Assembly (NCBI GenBank): GCA_029204045.2 | Contig: CM055063.1 | Coordinates: 39,403,562 to 39,467,561, forward strand | Source: Tillandsia leiboldiana | Taxonomy: Eukaryota; Streptophyta; Magnoliopsida; Poales; Bromeliaceae | Direction of reading: 5' to 3' | DNA: 64,000 bases | In this document: piece after piece, positions 1 to 10,188 of the stretch | Layout: each line of letters opens with the position of its first letter | How positions within the stretch are numbered: position 1 is the stretch's first letter | Position numbers and translations under genes: made by a program | The notes under the pieces: model-generated | What the model was told of the DNA's origin: nothing | The model's input: the letters and a program-made list of their open reading frames with translations, nothing else | Databases searched by the model: none

Positions 1-379
1 CCGCCCCGGGGAGCAGTGATGCGGAATCCCAGAACCGGGAATAACAGGTAATACTTTTTCCTTTACCTCTTTGTGGTTAAGCCTCGACTTTCATCTTCCG
101 TTTTCGTCTTTTTCTTTCTCCGTGTACTGTGCGGTTGTGCCCGGGGGGGGGGGGGGGGGGGTTATGGGATAGGAGTGGGGTTACTCCCCTAGTCCGCCTT
201 AGGAGTTGTGGACGCCGTGTCACGGGGAGGGAAGGCGGGTCGGGCGCCAGGTAGGAACCCCTTACAAATGGTTCTAAGGAGAGAACCCTACCTAGTTTGT
301 TTGTCTGTTCAAACCCCCGGTGGGGGAACTTCGCGGGAGTGGCCCCTACAGCGACTGTAGCAGACGAGGTGTCACCACC
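1..379. other. Unassigned remnant left of element A
   Basis: No recognisable coding sequence. The stretch holds a run of 19 G (143-161) and a mix of GC-rich and T-rich sequence like the LTR interiors elsewhere in the window. RNase H similarity of element A begins only near 380-398, so an upstream element end or a deletion joins here. Neither a clear TG...CA end nor a target duplication could be identified. Confidence 0.4.
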
Positions 380-1918
380 CCCCGACGACGGCATCAGAGG
401 TGGTGGCTTGAGTTACTGAAGGATTACGACCTAACAATCCAATACCACCCCGGGAAAGCAAACGTGGTAGCGGACGCTCTGAGCAGGAAGGGGCGATTGG
501 AGGGGGGATCAGTAGGTGCGATAACTGAGCAGAGCAACTTGATCGCGGAATTCTCACGACTAGGGTCGGAAGTAGTGCCAGCAGGCACGGTTGCGCAACT
601 TCTAACTTTGGTGGTCAAGCCAACACTGCTCGAGAAGATTCGAGAGGGACAGCAGGCGGACTCGCACTTACAGCTCGTAAGAGACAAGATCTCACCGGAT
701 CAGGAAGGTGACTTTTCAGTGGAAGGCGACGGCACTCTACGGTTCCGCGGGCGGATTTGCGTGCCGGATACCGCGGAATTGAAGAAGGAAACCCTATCTG
801 AGGCACACAGCACCCCTTATGCAGCGCATCCAGGAGGCACAAAGATGTACAGGGACCTCAAGCAGACCTTCTGGTGGCCCAAGATGAAGAGGGATGTGAC
901 TCGATATGTAGCTCATTGCCTGGTGTGTCAACAGATAAAGGCGGAACATCAACGGCCGGCGGGAAAGTTACAACCCTTACCGGTACCGGAGTGGAAGTGG
1001 GATCATATCACCATGGACTTTGTCACCGGGTTTCCACGTTCACAGCAAGGACATGACACAATATGGGTCGTGGTGGACCGGCTAACCAAGTCAGCGCACT
1101 TCCTGCCGATTCACACAACCTGGACCAGAGAGCGGTTGGCTCAAGTCTACCTCAGCGAGATTGTGAGACTGCATGGAGTACCGGCATCGATCACATCAGA
1201 CAGAGACACGCGTTTCGTCTCAAAGTTTTGGCAGAGTCTGCAACGAGCCTTGGGGACTAAATTGCAGTTCAGCACAGCCTTCCACCCTCAGACAGACGGG
1301 CAGTCGGAGCGAGTGATACAGACGCTAGAGGACCTGCTTCGGGCCTGTGTCCTCGATTGGGGAGTCGGTTGGGAGCGTTACCTGCCACTTGTAGAATTCG
1401 CTTACAACAATAGCCACCAGGCCAGCATCCAGATGGCACCCTACGAAGCCTTATACGGGAGATGCTGCCGATCCCCGATCTGTTGGGACGACTTGGGAGA
1501 ACGGAAGTTCTTGGGACCCGATTTGGTGGAAGAAACAGAAGAGAAGGTGCGCCTCATCAGACAGCGCTTACTAACCGCCCAGAGTCGACAAAAGAGCTAC
1601 GCGGATCGGAGACGCCGCGACTTAGAGTTCCAGGTGGGAGAACACGTGTATTTGCGGGTCTCGCCGTCCAGGGGAATCAAGCGATTCGGGTTAAAAGGCA
1701 AGCTGAGCCCGCGGTTTGTGGGGCCATTCGAGATCCTGGAGCGGATTGGCCCAGTGGCTTACCGCCTTGCGCTACCACCAAACCTCAACCGGATTCACGA
1801 CGTGTTCCATGTTTCGATGCTCAAGAAATACCTCCCCGACCCGTCGCATGTCCTGGACGTCTCGACACTCGAACTGAGGGAGGGCTACCCCTATCTCTTC
1901 ACCGCGAACCAGGATTGA
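380..1918 (+). pseudogene. Gypsy element A: 5'-truncated pol (RNase H end and integrase), chromodomain lost
   Basis: This is the C-terminal part of a Ty3/gypsy polyprotein, which would act in reverse transcription and chromosomal integration. The frame is open from 320, but similarity starts at the last RNase H segment ([12 protein letters not shown], then [14 protein letters not shown]). It continues through the integrase zinc finger (His/His in [11 protein letters not shown], Cys/Cys in CLVCQQ), the catalytic core (MDFVTGFP, SDRDTRF, GQSERVIQ supplying D, D and E) and the C-terminal GPFEILERIGPVAYRL block with FHVSMLKKYL. In related element D the protein goes on into a chromodomain. Here, after ELREG, the frame jumps straight to YPYLF and stops, so about 50 residues of the chromodomain are deleted. 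Protease and reverse transcriptase are absent. The rest is uninterrupted, so decay looks limited. Clade (chromovirus, Tekay/Del-like) is inferred from the proteins of B and D. Confidence 0.88.
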
Positions 1919-1955
1919 GTTTCGAGGACGAAACTCGTTTTAAGAGGTGAGAGGT
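1919..1955 (+). promoter_or_regulatory. Pre-PPT hairpin and polypurine tract of element A
   Basis: An 8-bp inverted repeat GAGTTTCG/CGAAACTC with loop AGGA directly overlaps and follows the pol stop. It is followed by the purine-rich TTAAGAGGTGAGAGG that should prime plus-strand DNA synthesis. The same hairpin and tract precede the LTRs of B, C, D, E and the one inside X. Confidence 0.75.
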
Positions 1956-2629
1956 ATAGTAGCCGCTGGTTTAAAATGTTTTTGGGTCTACTTTTGGTTT
2001 CTTTATTTCGTAATTCGTTTCGGGGGCCCGGAGGGTGATCTAATAATTCCTTGTTTTCGGGCAGACCGTCGGGGCTCGCGGGTATTTTTAGTCAATAAAG
2101 CTCGCGAAACGGAGAACGGCGGTGCAGTCGGTTTTGAATTCCGACGCCGGAATCTCCCAGAATAAATTCCGGAAGGTGGCTAGCGGTTCAGACGATCAGC
2201 GCGGTTTTTCAGGCAGACCGGACCCCGGTTCGCACCCGACTTATTACCTGCTTTTGACTTGAAATGGGTTTATTCCCATTCCTCATCCTAACCGCTCCCG
2301 CCATCCTAACCGCTCCCGCCATTTTCATGTCGTGGGGAAACAGGGTTACGACAGTTACAACTCCCCTCACCTTAGGCGTACGCAACCGCAAGCGCAAAGA
2401 GGAACCCACTTCCCCAACCTTTCTTTTTCCCAACCGATCGAGTGGAGAAACAAGGCGGAGCGATCGAGGAGAGGGAAGATTGCCGGCATACCCTTCGTTA
2501 CCGGGCACGCAAGAACAGGACGATGATCCCCTAGATCAACCCTAGCCGACGAAACCAAGGTGAGCATAACTTAGGGTTCTTGATTGGGTATTTTCTTGGT
2601 TCTCTTAGGCAAAGGGAGGAGGAGGGTCG

Positions 2630-3260
2630 GCGCCGTCACCGGAGTCGGCGCCGTCACCGGAGCCGGCACGCACGGAGCCACGCATGCGGGCGGCGCCGCA
2701 TGCGGGCGGCGCCGCATGCTCCCGCATGCGGGCAGCGCCGCATGCGGGCGGCGCCGCATGCTCCCGCATGCGGGCAGCGCCGCATGCGGGCGGCGCAGCA
2801 TGCGCCCGCATGCGGGCAGCGCCGCATGAGGGCGGCGCCGCGTGCATCCGCATGCGGGCGGCATCCGCATGCGGGCGGCGCCGCATGCTCCCGCATGCGG
2901 GCAGCGCCGCATGCGGGCGGCGCTGCACGCGCCCGCATGCGGGCAGCGCCGCATGCGGGCAGCGCCGCATGTGGGCAGCGCCGCGCGCACCCGCATGCGG
3001 GCAGCGCCGCGCGCACCCGCATGCGGGCAGCGTCGCATGCGGGCAGCGCCGCATGCGGGCGGCGCTGCATGCGCCCGCATGCGGGCAGCGCCGCATGTGG
3101 GCAGCGCCGCGCGCACCCACATGCGGGCAGCGCCGCATGCGGGCGGCGCCGCTTGCGGGCGGCGCCGCTTGCGGGCGGCGCCGCTTGCGGGCGGCGCCGC
3201 TTGCGGGCGGCGCCGCTTGCGGGCGGCGCCGCTTGCGGGCGGCGCCGCACGCAGGTGGTA
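2630..3260 (+). repeat. GC-rich minisatellite inside LTR of element A
   Basis: Dozens of copies of a roughly 16-bp unit close to GCATGCGGGCGGCGCC, each built from the palindromes GCATGC and GGCGCC. They are partly arranged in higher-order blocks of about 42 bp with TCCC or CCC spacers, and turn into a CTTGCGGGCGGCGC version at 3150-3245. All long open frames here on both strands are repeat translations rich in Ala, Arg, Cys and His and are not genes. Confidence 0.92.
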
Positions 3261-3978
3261 CGCCGCCCTGCCGCGCGGGGCCGGGCGCGTACGTGTACGG
3301 ATTGTGCGCGAGGGGGGGGGGGGCGCCGGGTGTTCTAGTCTTTTAATCTTGCGGAGTCTTGAATTACTGACTCCTGTATGACAGGTTCTTGTAGGTCCGG
3401 GCGGGCACCCCGAGACGCGGGAGAACCTAGCATCGGTCAGGAGCGCGACAACGAAAAGGTGGGTTTTCGGTCGAGGCTTAGTATAGTGTTAGTATTCCGA
3501 AAGGGATTTTAATTACATGTTAATCGGTACTAACGCTGACGGTTTCTATGATTTACTATATTACCCCGTGTCTTGGTTACTATGCTCGAGTTGCGACACG
3601 CGCACCCGCGGTCTGGCCACCGCTAAGGGTGCTCTTTTCCGGAAAGGCGGTCTCCGACCCGTGTTACCCACGAGGGGATGTAGTGGGGCCCCCGTAGGTG
3701 TGGGGTTCGAGGCACCATGGTGTGAGCGGTGCGACCTGTCGGGATTGGTGCCCGACGAGGTCAGGTGTGCGACCTGCCGGGATTGGTGCCCGACGAGGTC
3801 AGGTGTTACAGGTGTTACCGAGGTTACAGGTGTCACAGGTGGTACAGGTGGTTTCGAGTTACCTTTATGAGTAGAGTGGTTGCTCCGGCTAGTCTTACTT
3901 TTGTGGCTTGGTATTACTTTACTGCTTTAGTATTTTTATCATGATAGTGTCGCTGACTACCCACTCTGTGACAGGTAC

Positions 3979-6900
3979 TGTGGAGACCGTAAACCCCGTA
4001 CAGTTTTCCGACTGAATCTACAGTTGAGAACACCTATTGAGTGGTATCTTTTACTGTTTTGGCCTTCGGCTGTGTTTGCCAAAATTTCGGGAAGGTTTAT
4101 GGCCAAACAGATGGTAGAATTGGATTCAGCACGGAAAAACACTTGAAAACGGCTGTTTATTTGCCAAATTTGGAGTCCGGATGACCAAAAACGGGCTACC
4201 GGAAGTTTCGGGGGAAAACGGGTGCATGGGGGGTGACCGTGGACCGGCTGGTGCCACGTGGCGGCTCGGGATTGGTCGGCCCACACCGCCTGGTCCACGG
4301 GAATGGCGCGCGGGTGCATAGACCGCGGGGAGGGCCACGTGGCGCGTGCGGATTGGCGGGTGCGCACGGCTCGGTCCAGGGAAAAGGGCGGAGCGGCGCG
4401 TGGACCGGGTGCAGGACACGTGGCACAGCGGCATTGGCGGGTCCACGCGCTCCCGGCCCACTGGGCCCTTCAGCGGTGAGCGGGGGCGGCGGAGCGGTCG
4501 ACGCGTGGCGTTGCGCCACGCGTCGCCACCCGCGGGGCCCCGCCGCTGTAGCGGGGGGGCGCGTGGCGCGCGTGCGGTGGCCCCGCACGGCTGTCCCCCT
4601 GTTTGGGGGTACGTGGCGGGCGCCCAGGCGGGTTGGACGGCGTCTGGTCCGACCCGGGCCGCGCCGGATCAGCCCGGGCTAGCGGGTTGGATCCGGGAAT
4701 CCGATAAGCCTTATTTAGGCTTGTTTATCCGGTTTGAGGCCATGTTTTCACCCATTTCCTGTGGGAATTTCGCAGTGGGCTCTGAAGAAGAAGTCTTCCC
4801 CTGCCAGTGATCTTTCCAGCAGTAGCTTCCCGGAGTTGTGGTGGTGCACGGTTTCCGAGGTTGGCCGTTTTCCGACGCGGCGCGCTTAGTTCATCTTCGA
4901 CCCGTTTTGCGTCCTCTCGGTGCGCAGACTCTCCTGGCTTTACCCGACACCTGAATTCGACGATTTTTGCGCCGTTGGACTCACGACAGGTAGGACTTTG
5001 ATTTTGATATTCAAAGTTTTCCCAAATTAATTTCGGATTTTGGAGGTATTTGAGTATTCTGTTGCCCCTCTTTCTTTGCGGATTTTTGGACAGCGACACG
5101 GTGTTTTGGCCATAACTTCGCGTACAGACATCGGATCAGGGTGATTCAAGAGCCTAAATTCATCTACTTTTCGCGAGGAATCTGCTGTATTTTTCTCAGG
5201 ACTTTAGGAGATTGCTTCGAAGGTGAGAATCTCCTCTCTTTCCGGATGTTGATCTGGGGGAATTTCTACAGTAGGGTTAGAGGTTATTTTCTTGCCGGAT
5301 TTATATCTCAGCGTAGAAAACTCGGATTTGGACGTGCAGGTAGTCGTTTCGAAGCTATCGACGCGTAGACCGCGGGGATATTTTATTTGGATTTTTCTGA
5401 AGACTGTGAGCAGGTGATTTTTGTTCATCTTCGCAGCGGAGTTATTGTTTGTTAAATTTGGCAGTTCTGGGGATATATATGGATTGTGACAGCTCGGTTT
5501 TTGTACCCAGGAGCAGTGTGGACTGCGCGGGACCGTTTGGACTCTGTGTAGCCGCCATCTTTGGTATTATCAGTTGTAGGACTTTTGACAGCTCGACTGA
5601 TCAGGTGGGTGGTTGTTGTACTCCTCTCTTTGGTATGCCACTAGGAATGTTAGAGTGTCCCTAAATTGAAGATGCTAAATATAAGATGGGTAGACTTGCA
5701 TGCTTAGGGAATTAACTCTTATTAATCAGATCCTATTGTTAGAATGATCACCTGTTTTAACCACTTATCAAATCTGAACGGTATATCTGAAGATAAAATA
5801 GTAATTGTGGACTGTAAAACTAATAACTCCTCTTATAAGACTGTCACTCTAGCTCAGGTCACTCTATATTGCTTATTCTGGGAAATTGGACAAATGTTGG
5901 AACAATGCATGATTAAACGGGTCACCTAATAATGTCATCTTTTACTGCTACACTGTTTTTGGGACTTGACTTAGGAGAAACCATGCATCTAATTCTCCTT
6001 CTTCTATCCTGGTAGACTTGAGGCATAGTTGCTCGGGTTCGAGCGGGTATCGGACAGTGTAGTCAGGTATTGGGGATCTGGGACAGTGTGGGCTTTTGAC
6101 AGGGTGTTGCGGCGACCATGGATCTTGGGTGGTTGACCGGGTCGTCTTATTGCATCAGATTGGGTACTTGGGGGATCGGGCTTGCTTTAGTGGAGGGTTT
6201 TTCCCACTTCTTTGAGTCTCGATCTAGTCCTGCTAGAGACAGTTACTTGTGGTTACTTACTTCTCTCGTGTGGGTCGCTCCCCACGAGTGCGACTCCGGA
6301 GTGCGCGGTTGCCAGACTTTGAGTCCCGGGGGACTCCTTTGCTTCGGTGTTATGCGTAGGCTGGCATACCCGAGGCGGCAGAGCAGGCGGTGCCAGTGTC
6401 CACTGGCGGTCAGATTGGGTCATCTAGACAGGCTTCTGACACAGATGCATACTTTGTCATCCTGATTGGTTTAGCATGTAGAGGCATATTAGGGGTAGCA
6501 TTTCATCTGAGTTGCTCATATTACACTCCCCTTTTTATCCCTTTCCTTTATGCCTCTGATCTTCCTGGTGGGCATACCTGAGCTGAGGCTTTACCCACTA
6601 GGGGAGGCTACTGTTTATAGTAGTACTTACCCCCACTGTTTTGCTTGTTTCTCTCTCTCCCTTGTTTTGCAGAGTCCTCTGTGGGAGTTGCTGGGCCGTC
6701 AGCAACTGATCGGGGCAAGCGTATCGCGGACTAGATAGAGTGCCACCCGCGGACTGTAGCTGGAGAGTTTTGGGTACCTGGACTTCTCAGACAGTATTTA
6801 GTTACTTCCTTTTGGGTCTGGCTTCTGCCAGCTGTATATATTGTAGTAGCGGGGTGAGAGACATCTGTAGTTTATTTTACTGTTGTACTTTTTACTTCCA

Positions 6901-7068
6901 GCTTCTGTCTGAGTTACAGTAGTTTTAGTTAGCTCTGATTACTTTATGCTCTTTTATTATTATTGCTTATCTGAGCAGGTTACCAACGCTTCGTGTATGT
7001 GGGAAATACCGCATGCACGGCGGATCTGTGAGCGGGCCCGGGTTCTGGTTTACACCCGGGGCGTGACA
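3979..7068 (+). mobile_element. Solo gypsy LTR S (3.09 kb)
   Basis: The sequence runs from TGTGGAGACC to GGGGCGTGACA and is flanked by identical GGTAC at 3974-3978 and 7069-7073, a 5-bp target-site duplication. There is no internal region, so it is a solo LTR left after recombination between two LTRs. It sits inside the LTR of element A. From left to right it holds a G-box/CCAAT array (4250-4640), a weak TATA-like TTATTTAGG (4711), a donor-like GACAGGTAGG (4985-4994), the block CTTGACTTAGGAGAAACCA (near 5966) shared with E, and an acceptor-like TTGTTTTGCAG (6662-6672). Confidence 0.93.
4228..4640 (+). promoter_or_regulatory. G-box/CCAAT tandem array in solo LTR S
   Basis: Degenerate units of about 80 bp each contain CACGTGGC, then ATTGG (CCAAT on the other strand), then a GTCCACGG-like GC block. 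Units start near 4254, 4336 and 4418, with a further GTGGC core near 4610. Such arrays lie upstream of the TATA box in every gypsy LTR here. Known binders of these motifs in plants are bZIP/bHLH factors (G-box) and NF-Y (CCAAT). Use by this element is inference. Confidence 0.7.
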
Positions 7069-7737
7069 GGTACCTCCAGGGGTGAGAGGTAGGCGACGGT
7101 GAGGCCGAGGTGGGAGCAGTCGGGCTGTGGGAGTCCTAGTCTGCCATTTTCTTTACTTTCTCTGCATTTCATTTGGTATTGTAGGTTACTGTGTGGTTCT
7201 CGATACCCTTGTGGGGTCGTGTGGATGTTGATTACTTTTGTTCTGGATATGCACTACTGTTTCCTTTATTATTCCCGTTTGGCCGTTTTCTAAACAAACC
7301 AACTAGAAAACAAGAGAAAAAGGACTTCGAAAACCGTTTTCAAAATTCTAGGGTCGTGTGGGCCCGTTTTCCAGACCCTATGAATTTATGCCGTTTTCCA
7401 ATCTGTTTTCGAAACCTGAGGCCGTGTGGGCCTGTTTTCAAAACTGTGAGTTTATCCTTTCAACTTGACTGGCCACGGGCATTGTTTAGTCTTCATGCAC
7501 AGTTAGACTCCGAACTGTTGTGATTAAATGGAAAATGATTGCTTGTGTTTGACTGTTGTAATAGCCGGACGCCGTGCATATACAGAGGAGACTCTGCCCG
7601 ATTTTCGAGTAAATCTGTATATGCAGCGGGTCTGGGCACGCGCCGGGGAAGGAGGGTTTAAACAAAAAAATTTGTACGCGCCTTACGCTTACTTTTGTGC
7701 ATCGTTTCCGCTAAAATAAAACCCCCGGGGCGTGACA

Positions 7738-9456
7738 GACCACCAGAGCCTCAAATATTTGTTTACGCAAAAGGAGTTGAACTTGCGGAAACGGAGGTGG
7801 CTGGAACTACTGAAGGACTACGATTTGTCCATCCATTACCACCCCGGAAAAGCAAACGTGGTAGCCGATGCCTTGAGCCGGAAGGGGCAGACGGGGGAAA
7901 CGGCGCTGTGCGCCCTTACCCACAAGATCGGCTAATGGCACAATTCTCGCAACTGAGACTGGAGGTGGTGCCAGCAGGAGCAGATACGAAATTTACGTCC
8001 TTGGAAATCAAGCCTGCGCTGATAGGGACGATCGCAGAAGGCCAAGCGACGGACCCACGATTACAGCAAGTGTGGGACAGGTCATCCTCAGAACCAGGTG
8101 GGGATTTTGTGATCGGCGTCGACGACGTGTTGAGGTTCCGGGGACGAGTCTGCGTACCTGACGTGCCGGAACTAAGGAGAGAAATTCTGGCAGAAGCGCA
8201 TAACGCCCCCTACACTGCGCATCCTGGAGGTACAAAAATGTACCGAGACCTAAGACAGACTTTTTGGTTGCCTAAACTAAAGAACGATGTGGCGCAGTTC
8301 GTGGCGCGATGTTTGTTGTGCCAACAGGTGAAGGCGGAACACCAACGACCGGCGGGAAAACTACAACCATTGCCCATACCGGAGTGGAAATGGGAACGGA
8401 TCACCATGGATTTTGTGACCGGTTTTCCACGATCACAACAAAGACACGACGCGATATGGGTACGTCATCGTGGACCGTCTGACGAAATCGGCCCACTTCA
8501 TACCGATTCACACGACGTGGACTAGGGACCGGCTGGCGCAGACCTATATCGACGAGGTGGTGAGGTTGCATGGAGTACCGTCATCCATAACCTCGGACAG
8601 GGACACACGTTTCGTGTCAAACTTCTGGCGGAGTCTGCAGCAGGCATTAGGGACCAAGCTGCAGTTTAGCACGGCATTTCACCCGCAGACGGACGGCCAA
8701 TCAGAACGGGTGATACAAATTCTCGAAGATATGCTTCGAGCTTGTGTGCTAGGCCTGGGGGAGGGGTGGTCGCGCTACCTACCCCTCGTGGAGTTTGCTT
8801 ACAATAATAGCTATCAGGCTAGTATTCAGATGGCACCGTACAAAGCCTTGTACGGATGCCGGTGTCGATCGCCCATTTGCTGGGACGTTCTGGGAGAACG
8901 GAAACTCTTGGGACCAGACCTCGTGGAGGAAACGGAAGCGAAGGTGCGCCTTATCAGGCAGCGGTTGTTGACCGCCCAGAGCCGGCAGAAAAGTTACGCG
9001 GACCAGAGGCGACGGGAGTTGGAATTTGCGGTAGGGGATCATGTGTTTCTACGCGTGTCACCGTCTAAGGGGACGAGACGGTTTGGCATAAGAGGGAAGT
9101 TAAGCCCACGGTATGTGGGACCGTTCGAAATCTTGGAGCGCGTGGGGCCAGTGGCGTACCGGTTGGCCTTACCGCCAAATCTTGAACGGGTGCATAACGT
9201 TTTCCACGTTTCGATGCTCCGGAAGTACTTATCTGACCCGTCGCACGTCCTCGACGCCTCGGTCGTCGAACTGCGGGAGGACTTGAGCTTCGAAGAGACG
9301 CCGATGCGGATCTTGTCAAAAGAAGAAAAGAACCTTCGGAACCGGGCGATCCCCTACGTAAAGGTGCAATGGAGTAACCACGAGGAACGTGAGGCGACGT
9401 GGGAACTTGAAACAAAAATGAGAGAGTGTTACCCCGAGTTATTTAGCGAGGAGTGA
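7738..9456 (+). pseudogene. Gypsy element B: RNase H end, integrase and chromodomain, frameshifted
   Basis: C-terminal gypsy polyprotein. RNase H similarity begins at [14 protein letters not shown] immediately beside the LTR end of A and runs to [16 protein letters not shown] one-base shift near 7920-7935 moves the reading into a second frame, which carries the integrase zinc finger ([20 protein letters not shown]) and MDFVTGFP. A four-base gain around 8459-8470, inside the IWVVVDRL motif, returns it to the first frame for SDRDTRF, GQSERVIQ, the C-terminal domain and a complete chromodomain-like tail ([21 protein letters not shown]). Gag, protease and reverse transcriptase lie outside or are lost. 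Compared with A it keeps the chromodomain but has a broken frame. The best explanation is that element A inserted into the RNase H of B, with the other half off the left edge; a deletion is the alternative. Confidence 0.88.
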
Positions 9457-9498
9457 GATTAAGTTTCGAGGACGAAACTTCTTTTAAGAGGTAAGTGG
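9457..9498 (+). promoter_or_regulatory. Pre-PPT hairpin and polypurine tract of element B
   Basis: AAGTTTCG-AGGA-CGAAACTT forms an 8-bp stem, followed by TTTTAAGAGGTAAGTGG directly before the LTR start TGTAATATC at 9499. The outermost pair is A-T where element A has G-C. Confidence 0.78.
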
Positions 9499-10188
9499 TG
9501 TAATATCATAGATTTTGTAACACTTAATACCTCCTGCTAATAAAGTTTCCGTTTAATGTAATTAACGTAACGGGTTTACTTAAGTCGTCAATTCGGAGGT
9601 GCGGGTATTTTTCTGCGATAGAGCTCGGAAAACGGAGAATGGCAATACGATCGGATCCAGATTCCGACTTACGGAACTCCCGAAAAAGGGTAGAAAGTGA
9701 TCGCAATGGCCAGGGGTGCATCGAAATCCGCATAAGTGATTTGGCACACTTTCCGAGGAAAAAGATAGAATTATCTTTAAGGAATTATCCTGAAAGATCT
9801 AAAATGAGGAATTAATTAATTGGAGAATTAACTAATTGGGGAATTAATTAATTAAGAATTAATTAATGGGAATTTTAAAATACCAAAAGTGGTTATTGTC
9901 GTACGAAAAGATATTTCGTTATCTTCTCCCGAAAGAAAGAGAGAAAAATAAAAAGAAAGACGAAACCCTAACCGGAGGAAACAAGAAGAAAGGCGAAACC
10001 CTAATCGAAAGAGAACGGTGGAGAAGAAGGTGAAAGCTAAAGGATCCAAACCCTCTCGACGAACGCGCCAAAACCGGGAGCGAGAATGGATAGCCGTCTC
10101 CTACGATTAAAGGTAAACTAATTTTATTTTGGTATAGTTTCGCTCGGTTTTTGGGTATCGGTCTTTCATGAAGTTTAGGAGTAGCCGT

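Larger units (their letters stand above)
1956..7737 (+). repeat. 3' LTR of gypsy element A (about 2.69 kb, split by a solo LTR)
   Basis: The LTR starts right after the polypurine tract (TATAGTAGCC, where TG has become TA) and ends in GGGGCGTGACA at 7737. It is related over its whole length to the LTR of element B (9499-20830), for example at the GCGGGTATTTTT block near 2078 and 9601, the GTCCGGGCG block near 3391 and 19563, and the GCCGTGCATATACA block near 7570. The two are clearly diverged, so they are different families rather than a pair from one element. Interrupting sequence 3979-7073 is the solo LTR plus its target duplication. The join at 7737/7738 leads directly into RNase H codons of element B. 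Confidence 0.8.

Noticed and set aside
2571..3381. Overlapping open frames of 177-252 codons on both strands
   Set aside because: They are translations of a 16-bp GC repeat whose length lacks stops in several frames; the products are Ala/Arg/Cys/His repeats without domain content.
9780..9870. AATTAATTAATT-rich tract as a possible microsatellite or matrix-attachment site
   Set aside because: A short, imperfect AT stretch inside LTR B; nothing distinguishes it from local composition.
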